NCBI GenBank assembly: GCA_038203025.1
Contig: JBBREK010000019.1
Coordinates: forward strand, 1-28,004
Length of the DNA stretch: 28,004 nucleotides
Direction: 5' to 3'
From: UBA11346 sp038203025
Lineage (GTDB): Bacteria > Planctomycetota > UBA11346
The notes under the pieces: model-generated
Told to the model about the DNA's origin: nothing
Databases searched by the model: none
Seen by the model: the letters and a program-made list of their open reading frames with translations, nothing else
Program-made: the position numbers and the translations under genes
Shown here: piece after piece, positions 22,622 to 28,004 of the stretch
Numbering within the stretch: the stretch's first letter is position 1
Layout of the letters: each line of letters begins with the position of its first letter

Positions 22622-23155
22622 TCAGCCCTGGGCCCAGCGGCGCGCCGTGGTGGCGGCCTGCCCACCGTACCCGCCACCGAAGAGCAGGGCGTGGTTGAGC
22701 AGGTGGTAGAGGTTGTGCAGCCCGCAGCGCTCCTCCCAGCCAGCTGGCGGCGGCCGCGCCTCGACGTAGGCGTCGTAGAAGCGTTGGGGGAAGCCGCCGA
22801 ACAGTCGGGTCATGGCCAGGTCGCATTCGGCCCAGCCGAACCAGCAGGCTGGAGCAATGCGGTGCAACCGACCGTCGGCGGCTGGAGGCACGTTGCCGTG
22901 CCACAGGTCGCGGTGCAGCAGCACCGGTGGTTGGTCCGGCACCAGCTGCGGCAGCCGCGCGCACAGCGTCTCGACGTCGGCCAGGCAGCCGGTCGGCACC
23001 GCGCCAATGGCGTGGCAGCGTCGGGCGAGATGCAGCAGGCGGCGTTCGGCGACAAAGACGTGCCCATCGGCGAGCCAGTCGTTCGGCTGCGGCGTTGGCC
23101 CGCAGCAGGTCGTCACGGCAAAACCGAAGCCCGGCCCGACATGGCCGTGGAGGAC
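22622..23155 (-). pseudogene. Truncated fructosamine/ketosamine-3-kinase
   Basis: Only the C-terminal half of a fructosamine kinase is recognisable. It runs from LHGHVGPGFGF through GPTPQPNDW, LLHRDLWHGN and CDLAMTRLFGGFPQRFYDAY to LYHLLNHALLFGGGYGGQA. These match the family's C-terminal lobe. The N-terminal lobe with the ATP-binding lysine is missing: upstream in this frame is arginine- and histidine-rich sequence without similarity, and I found no lobe in other frames. The normally invariant Asp of the 'DPA' metal-binding motif is Ala here (HRIAPACWFG). The loss of both points to a decayed gene. Intact enzymes phosphorylate glycated amines for protein deglycation. The open frame extends to 23311. 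Confidence 0.7.
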
Positions 23156-23322
23156 GGGGTGCTGCGGGTGACCATGCCGGATGCTCGGGCCTGTCCTGAG
23201 CAGGGGAACCCTCCGGTAGCCGACGGCGAGGCGGGATGCTGGCGCCTTGCCCTTCACGGATGATTGCGAGCGATGGGATCCGACCATATGGCGGTGGCGG
23301 CGGATTGGCATATAGCCCCGTC

Positions 23323-24666
23323 ATGACCCCTCTGCTGCCGCCCGCGACCGACCTGCCCGTCGGCGCGCAGTGCGGGACGCTGGTCGCCGGCGCAGTGCGT
23401 CTGGTCGCCGAATACCCGGCGGACATTGAAGCGATCAGTCGTGAGCTGGCCGGTCTACCCTGCGTCGTGCTGCCGGTCTCCGATTGGCGTGCGCAGCCAG
23501 CCGCCTGCAGCCTGCGTCTGCTCCGGCCATGCTGGGTGATCCTCAGCGTGCACGACCATGGCAATGCCGGGTTGGATCCGTCCTGGCGTCCGCTGCCGCA
23601 CGGTCTGCTGTGGCGCTTCCGCGGCGCGGAGGGTTACCGCAGCGACCGGCTGGTGGCTCGCTTCCATGCTGCCGGGCTGATGGAGATCCCCGGGCATCAG
23701 GGGGCCGTCCAGCGTCGGCGTCCGCCTCGGCCGCATCTCATCATCCTCGCCGATCGGCTGCCTGATCCACCCGCTGCAGGACAGGATGCCCTGGGCTTGC
23801 TGGCAGCATTCACCCGGATCGAGACTGTCGAGTTGACCCTTGGCGATCTGACCGCGACGGTCCAGACCCATCCCGGCCTGCGTTTGACCGCCTTCACCGA
23901 TGGACGGGTCCCGTCCCTGCTGGCGACGGCCGGATGCACGCCCGCCGGCGTGCGCACCTGGTTCATGGAGCCAGAGCAGAACGACGCATCTCCGTTGATC
24001 GCCAGTCGGCCTGCGGTGTGTCTCGACCATGGGGCCGGCCACGGCCGATTCCACGTGACGGGCAGCGTGGCGACCGCACTCGATCTCGACTGGGAGGTCC
24101 GTCTGGATGCCAGCCGACGCAGTCTCCACCTGACGCACCTGCTGACCAACCGTGCTGGCTCGGCGCGGACCATCGCCGTGTGGTCACTGGCCGTCGGCTG
24201 CGAGCCGTTGGCCATGCGTGCGATGCTGTGGCGCGATCCGGGCAGTACCGCACCGGCCCGGCGCATCCGACCGCCGGGTCCGACCGGCCGCTATCGTGTC
24301 CACTTCGAGGACCTGACTCCAGGTTTACCCGGGGTCGACGACCAACCCGAGTGGCTGACTCTGACACCGCAGCTAGGGACCGATCCGCTGAAGGCCGGCC
24401 TACGCGCCCATGCCGGTGTGGCCGCCCTGGTGCGCGGTGACCAGGCCCTGGTGTCGCGGGTGCTGGCGCCGCCGCCCGGCGACTTCCCGGAGGGCGGCCA
24501 CAACCTGACCGCTTACAGCTCGGAGGACATTCTCGAGATCGAGCACGTCGGACCCTTGCTGCCGCTGCCGCCGGGCGGCTGCGTCCGACTCGATCAGGAG
24601 CTGCGCCTGGCGGATCTTCGCATCGTTCCGCTGACCGGACTGCCGGATCTGTTTGCCGACGGCTGA
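23323..24666 (+). CDS. DUF4380/mutarotase-like protein with an unknown N-terminal domain
   Basis: A 447-residue protein without a clear signal peptide. Residues from about 180 on follow a galactose-mutarotase-like, DUF4380-type pattern of beta strands: LDWEVRLDASRRSLHLTHLL, then TNRAGSARTIAVWSLAV and the block EGGHNLTAYSSEDILEIEHV with GPLLPLPPGGCVRLDQELRL. The latter resembles the family's 'tN(a/s)DxLELExLGPL' region. The first ~170 residues do not match a family I know. Such proteins may bind or epimerise sugars, but no activity can be assigned. ATG 23323 (MTPLLPPATDLPVG) follows TATAG at 23311; an ATG at 23236 is possible. Convergent with the secreted-protein gene 17 bp downstream. Confidence 0.65.
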   Translation: MTPLLPPATDLPVGAQCGTLVAGAVRLVAEYPADIEAISRELAGLPCVVLPVSDWRAQPAACSLRLLRPCWVILSVHDHGNAGLDPSWRPLPHGLLWRFRGAEGYRSDRLVARFHAAGLMEIPGHQGAVQRRRPPRPHLIILADRLPDPPAAGQDALGLLAAFTRIETVELTLGDLTATVQTHPGLRLTAFTDGRVPSLLATAGCTPAGVRTWFMEPEQNDASPLIASRPAVCLDHGAGHGRFHVTGSVATALDLDWEVRLDASRRSLHLTHLLTNRAGSARTIAVWSLAVGCEPLAMRAMLWRDPGSTAPARRIRPPGPTGRYRVHFEDLTPGLPGVDDQPEWLTLTPQLGTDPLKAGLRAHAGVAALVRGDQALVSRVLAPPPGDFPEGGHNLTAYSSEDILEIEHVGPLLPLPPGGCVRLDQELRLADLRIVPLTGLPDLFADG

Positions 24667-24683
24667 CCAGCCTCACGTTGGTG

Positions 24684-25601
24684 TCAGGGTAGGGGCCGCA
24701 ATTCGACGGCAAATTCCAGCGATCGGTAGGTGTCAACATCAGGATAGCCTTCGCTGGAGGGGGCCAGGTCGAAGCGGGCGGCGCCGGCCGGTAGCAGGGA
24801 GGCCTGACGCAGGGCGACATCGTCGGCGGGCGGGACCGGGCCAGGCACGACCGTGGGCGGGAACACGCCGTCGCCCTCGCGGCGAATGCCCCACCAAGGC
24901 TGGCCAGTGGGATCGAGCAGCAGGGCACCGTCGTCATCGCTGCCCGCCAGGTTGCGGTTGCCGAGGGTGAACCCGGCATCGGCGGCAGGCTCATCGATGC
25001 CGATGAGGAAGGCATAGCTGCCACCAGCGGCCAGCTGTAGCGGTGTGGCCGGATCGAGGGCGAAGCGAAGATAGCGTAGGCGGCCGTCGGAGATGCTGAG
25101 TTCGGGGAAGCGTCCACCGCGTGCCAGGGCGATGGGCTGGTAGATCACGTTGACGATGCGGTCGTCGGCACGGTACTGGCCACTCAGCCCGTGCGTCGGG
25201 CGTACGCCGCTGGCCCGCGAGGTGCCGGCGTCGTCGATGCGCGGTTCGCTCGCGACGCGGAAGAACTGGATGAACAGGCTGGCGCCAGCCGCCCCCGGCA
25301 GCACCGCGTGATTGCTGTTGCCGGTGCGCACCACCACGGCGCTGACCTCGCGGTCGGCGCCGGCCGGTAGGTTGAACACCTGCCCGAGATCGCGGTTGCG
25401 CTGGTAGTATCCTTTGGTCTTCCATTCCAGCCGGTCGGTAGGCGTGTTGCGGATGCTGGTCGAGCCGCCGCGGTCCGACCAGCCCGCACGCAGGCCGGGC
25501 GGCACGATGGCGGGATCTGGCTGGTAGTCCGTAGGCAGGATGGTCACCTCGAGGGCGCCGAGCGGCAGGATGAGGAGCCCGGCAAGCAGGGTCTGGTGCA
25601 T
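24684..25601 (-). CDS. Probable secreted beta-rich protein of unknown function
   Basis: A 305-residue protein. The chosen start at 25601 gives a hydrophobic N-terminus (MHQTLLAGLLILPLGALEVT) that looks like a signal peptide but lacks the usual lysine or arginine; ATG 25658 would add 19 residues including one arginine. The remainder is rich in beta-strand-like segments, such as RDLGQVFNLPAGADREVSAV, ASLFIQFFRVA and LRYLRFALDPATPLQLAAGG, suggesting a jelly-roll or carbohydrate-binding-like fold, by inference. I recognise no named family or catalytic motif. Divergence from an AraC regulator through a gap with a spaced direct repeat suggests inducible expression, perhaps by a carbohydrate. Confidence 0.7.
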   Translation of the reverse strand: MHQTLLAGLLILPLGALEVTILPTDYQPDPAIVPPGLRAGWSDRGGSTSIRNTPTDRLEWKTKGYYQRNRDLGQVFNLPAGADREVSAVVVRTGNSNHAVLPGAAGASLFIQFFRVASEPRIDDAGTSRASGVRPTHGLSGQYRADDRIVNVIYQPIALARGGRFPELSISDGRLRYLRFALDPATPLQLAAGGSYAFLIGIDEPAADAGFTLGNRNLAGSDDDGALLLDPTGQPWWGIRREGDGVFPPTVVPGPVPPADDVALRQASLLPAGAARFDLAPSSEGYPDVDTYRSLEFAVELRPLP

Positions 25602-25622
25602 GCCCGCAGGATGCCTGGTATC

Positions 25623-25657
25623 GATTGCGTTTTCAGCTGCCAAGGATTGCGTATTCA
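25623..25657. promoter_or_regulatory. Spaced direct repeat, probable AraC operator
   Basis: GATTGCGTTTTCA (25623-25635) and GATTGCGTATTCA (25645-25657) match at 12 of 13 bases and are 22 bp apart, two helical turns. This spacing is usual for the two half-sites of AraC-family operators. They occupy the 78-bp gap between the secreted-protein gene and the AraC gene. Confidence 0.55.
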
Positions 25658-25679
25658 TGCGTGGTCAGATCCTACCGCC

Positions 25680-26516
25680 ATGGCTGAGGATCGCAGTCCG
25701 ACCGGGATCGTCGCCAAGCGCCTCACCCAGAGCCAGTTCATCTGCCCGATGGCGCAAGTCGCCCGAATTGATCTCGTCGCCGGTGCCACCTGGCGCAGTC
25801 CATCGCGTGCCTCATGGATCCTGGTGCATGTCGTGCGCGGCCGGTTGGACGGTTTGCCGGTGCGGGCCTCGGCCCTGTTGCCGGCCTCGGTCGGTCTGTG
25901 TCCGGCCGGAGGCGGCACGATCCGGTGCTATGTCGCTGCCGTGGGCTTCCAACATCCCCAGGTTGGCGATCCACTGCTCGCACTCGCCATGCCGGTGATC
26001 CTCGGCGGCCGGCAGGCCGATGCCGGGCGCTGGGCGTCGGCGGTCGGTGCCGCAACGGCTGCCACGCACGGCGCGGGTTGGCAGCGGATCTGCGGCCGTG
26101 GTTTGGTGCTGGCCCTGCTCGGCGACCTGCTCGCCGATGCGGCGGCCCGGGGCCGACTGCGCCGGTCGCAGCGCGCTGCGCCAGTCTGGCTGTCGGCGGC
26201 CCTGACGCTCGCCGAGCGTCGACTTGGCCATCCCGATCTGGCGGTCCGCGATCTGGCCGTGGCGGCCGGCCTGGGTCTATCGGCGTTCTCGCACGGCTTC
26301 CGTTTGGCCACCGGGTCGACACCGTGGGGTCACGTGTTGGAACGGCGCCTGCTGCGCGCCGAGGGTCTGCTGCGCAGCGGGTACGCGGTGAAGACCGTGG
26401 CGGCTCGCTGCGGTTTCACCTCGGCGCCGCGCTTGATCACCGCATTCCGTCGTCGGCGCGGACGGTCGCCGCTCGCCTGGCTCGCAGCGGCGGCGCGTGA
26501 TGGTGATGTTGGTTGA
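25680..26516 (+). CDS. AraC-family transcriptional regulator
   Basis: A 278-residue regulator. The C-terminal ~100 residues form the AraC DNA-binding domain: LTLAERRLGHPDLAVRDLAV, AAGLGLSAFSHGFRLATGST, then the second unit SGYAVKTVAARCGFTSAPRL with ITAFRRRRGRSPLAW. The N-terminal ~165 residues are probably the effector-binding domain (WILVHVVRGRLDGLPVRASA recalls a cupin strand pattern), but the ligand is unknown. ATG 25680 (MAEDRSPTG) is chosen because the earlier in-frame ATG at 25596 would overlap the divergent secreted-protein gene. The 22-bp-spaced GATTGCGT repeat just upstream is a likely binding site for autoregulation and control of the neighbour. Confidence 0.85.
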   Translation: MAEDRSPTGIVAKRLTQSQFICPMAQVARIDLVAGATWRSPSRASWILVHVVRGRLDGLPVRASALLPASVGLCPAGGGTIRCYVAAVGFQHPQVGDPLLALAMPVILGGRQADAGRWASAVGAATAATHGAGWQRICGRGLVLALLGDLLADAAARGRLRRSQRAAPVWLSAALTLAERRLGHPDLAVRDLAVAAGLGLSAFSHGFRLATGSTPWGHVLERRLLRAEGLLRSGYAVKTVAARCGFTSAPRLITAFRRRRGRSPLAWLAAAARDGDVG

Positions 26517-26814
26517 GGGAAGGTAACAGCTGGTATGGTGAATCCGTCGCCACTACCGGTCAGCCTTGGGTGACCACGGCCTGCTGGTAGAAGCGGCTTC
26601 AGCTGCCGGAGAGCACGTTCACTGCTTGGGGCTTTGACCCCGTCCCTGAGATCTGATGCTGCCCCGATTTGGTGGAGTCGGAGTTACACGCATCGGACAA
26701 GGTCTGGCCGGCGGGATGCCGGTGGTCAAGATGGAAAGCGAACCGGTCGGAAGGAGGAACCCAGGTGGTGCTGGGGCTGAGCGCCGCATCGGAGGCCAGG
26801 CTGCTAGGCAGTCC

Positions 26815-26882
26815 ACAACGCCCTGCCGCAAGGCTGGGCGTTGTGCTTGATGCGCCCCGCAGCCGCAGCCGCAGCTGCGGGG
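26815..26882 (+). other. Two strong hairpins in the 26517-26913 noncoding stretch
   Basis: The 397-bp stretch between the AraC gene and the IS3 remnant has no convincing gene. It contains ACAACGCCC (26815-26823) pairing perfectly with GGGCGTTGT (26836-26844), continued inside a T-T mismatch by GCC/GGC and closed by a GCAA tetraloop. A second stem, CCCCGCAGC (26855-26863)/GCTGCGGGG (26874-26882), follows. Neither is followed by a T-run. TGATGCTGCCCC at 26654 could be an IS3-type terminal repeat, but the partner end is outside the window. Confidence 0.45.
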
Positions 26883-26913
26883 TGGAGCATGGTGCCAGTC
26901 TGCGCGGACGGGA

Positions 26914-27793
26914 TCATGCCACCTGGTCCCGATAGTAGGCGGCCTCAAAGGCGTTTGGGCTGACGAATCCCAGCGATGAATGCCTGCGGGGGTCCGGTTG
27001 TAGAAGACTTCGATGAAATCGAAGACGGCGGCCTTGGCTTCGGCCCGCGTGCGGTAGTGCTGGCGGTAGACCAGTTCGACCTTGAGCCGGCCCAGAAGCT
27101 CTCGGCGCAGGCATTGTCGTAGCAGTTGCCACGCCGGCTCATGCTGGCGGTCATGCCGTGGTCAGCGAGCATCTGCCGGTAGCCGCCGCTGGTGTACTAG
27201 CAACCACGGTCGCTGTGGTGGAGTAGGCCGGCGTCGGGCTGGCGGTTGCCGATGGCCATGTTGAGCGCCCGAACGATCAGGCTGGCCTCCATATGGGCAT
27301 CCATCGCCCAGCCGACGACCTTGCGTGAGAACAGGTCCTCGATCGCCGACAGGTAGAGGACGCCCTCGTCCGTCTCGATGCCGGTGATGTCGGTCACCCA
27401 CCGCTGATTGGGCCCGCTGGCCGTGAAATCCCGCTGCAGCAGGTTCTCCGCCACCGGGTTGTCGTGGTTCGAGTCCGTCGTGCGGATCCGCTTCCGGCCC
27501 GATGCGCCAGCGATGCCCAGTTCGGTCATCAGCCGTGCCACCCGCTTGCGGCTGATGTGCTCACCAGCCTCCTGCAAATCGGCGTGGACCCTGGGAGATC
27601 CGTAGGTCTCCCTGCTGGCGGCGTGGCTGGCGACGATCTGCGGAGCCAGTGCTGTATCGCGCCGGCGGCGTGGACCCGGTGCCTGGTTGCGCCAGGACAG
27701 GAAGCCGGACATCGAGACCTGCATGGCGCGGCAGAGGACCTTCAGTTGACCCATGCAGCGGTGCCCTTCGATGAAGCCGAATCTCACGAGCAC
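26914..27793 (-). pseudogene. IS3-family transposase orfB, broken
   Basis: The integrase core of an IS3-family transposase can be followed: SHAASRETYGSPRVHADLQE, WVTDITGIETDEG (first Asp), LLHHSDRGC (second Asp), GNCYDNACAESFW (Glu) and the C-terminus RRHSSLGFVSPNAFEAAYY. It is not intact. The codon after DRGC is TAG (complement of 27197-27199), where family members have glutamine, so one base change ended the frame. After AESFW one base is missing before LKVELVYRQHYRT, and a second frameshift after FYNRT is needed to reach the tail. The start used is GTG 27793; in active elements it is made as a -1 frameshift fusion with orfA. Confidence 0.88.
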
Positions 27794-28004
27794 TCCTTCA
27801 CCCAGAATTCCGCCGTTTTTTTTAGGATGTCCCGCTCCTGACGGAGGACGGTGATCTCGCGCCGCATGCGCGTCATTTCCGCATCCAGCGACGTCCGGTT
27901 GCCCTGGCCGCGGAAGGCCTCCGGGCCCTCTGCGCCAAGGGTACGGACCCAGTCGCGCAGCATGGTCGCGTTGATGTTCAGATCGCTGGCTGCCTGACGG
28001 GAAC
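27784..28004 (-). CDS. IS3-family transposase orfA, C-terminal part (runs off window)
   Basis: The reading continues past the window edge. Visible residues include NINATMLRDWVRTLGAEGPE, then the leucine-zipper-like helix TRMRREITVLRQERDILKKT and AEFWVKECS before TGA. This is the usual end of IS3 OrfA, which binds the terminal repeats. A run of eight A on this strand (complement of 27816-27823) lies in LKKT and is the expected slippery site for -1 frameshifting into orfB. orfA overlaps orfB by 10 nt. Since orfB is broken, the copy is probably unable to move by itself. Confidence 0.82.
   Translation of the reverse strand, partial: SRQAASDLNINATMLRDWVRTLGAEGPEAFRGQGNRTSLDAEMTRMRREITVLRQERDILKKTAEFWVKECS

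Larger units (their letters stand above)
26914..28004 (-). mobile_element. IS3-family insertion sequence, degenerate and partial
   Basis: The orfA and orfB remnants together define the element. Its 5' end lies beyond the window, and the 3' boundary is not certain: it may end soon after the orfB stop (26914) or as far as a TGATGCTGCCCC motif at 26654. A target-site duplication cannot be checked. Confidence 0.75.

Noticed and set aside
22608..22631. CCAGGG/CCCTGG hairpin as terminator between the AAA ATPase and the kinase remnant
   Set aside because: No T-run on either side, and it overlaps the stop codon of the remnant; too weak to call.
26656..26935. Small plus-strand ORFs after the second AraC gene
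   Set aside because: They have no family similarity and run through strong hairpins, so they are more likely chance frames in noncoding DNA.

Overview
The window is a GC-rich (by eye roughly two-thirds G+C) bacterial chromosomal segment with tightly packed, often divergent operons. The organism cannot be named from it. A Cys-type sulfatase paired with a divergent AraC regulator, a second AraC regulator paired with a secreted protein of unknown family, and the frequent lack of clear Shine-Dalgarno sequences would fit a Planctomycetota/Verrucomicrobiota/Lentisphaerota-like genome, but this is only a weak inference.

Layout. 1-850: a decayed IS4-like transposase tail, then a low-GC segment holding a tiny membrane-peptide ORF whose stop codon lies in an integron attC-like hairpin (556-768). 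851-3365: an SLC13-type anion (probably sulfate) permease divergent from adenylylsulfate kinase cysC, with a tandem 17-bp repeat between them. 3390-5656: a sulfatase and a divergent AraC regulator. 5592-15026: a large guanidine/nitrogen locus. 15091-22466: a pentapeptide-repeat protein, cysD, the DabA/DabB inorganic-carbon uptake pair, a small winged-helix regulator and a Ycf46-like AAA ATPase. 22622-26516: a broken fructosamine-kinase gene, a DUF4380/mutarotase-like protein, a secreted protein and an AraC regulator. 26517-28004: structured noncoding DNA and a decayed IS3-family element.

The main system is the guanidine locus. On the minus strand four genes joined by 1- or 4-nt overlaps encode two DUF1989 proteins (carboxyguanidine deiminase-type CgdA and CgdB), a urea/guanidine-carboxylase relative and allophanate hydrolase. 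On the plus strand a NitT/TauT-type ABC transporter (binding protein, permease, ATPase) diverges from them. The region between holds two guanidine-II (mini-ykkC) riboswitch candidates, one on each strand. Each is a pair of hairpins with ACGA and ACGG loops. They lie symmetrically around a palindrome that resembles sigma-54 promoters facing both ways. Guanidine would be imported, carboxylated, deiminated to allophanate and split to ammonia and CO2. The carboxylase, however, lacks most of its biotin carboxylase domain and all of its biotin carrier domain, so those functions must come from elsewhere or the protein does something else. The minus-strand leader would run about 590 nt antisense to a PQ-loop-like membrane-protein gene.

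The other functional themes are sulfate activation (permease, CysC, CysD, with no cysN here) and CO2/bicarbonate acquisition (DabAB next to a Ycf46-like ATPase).
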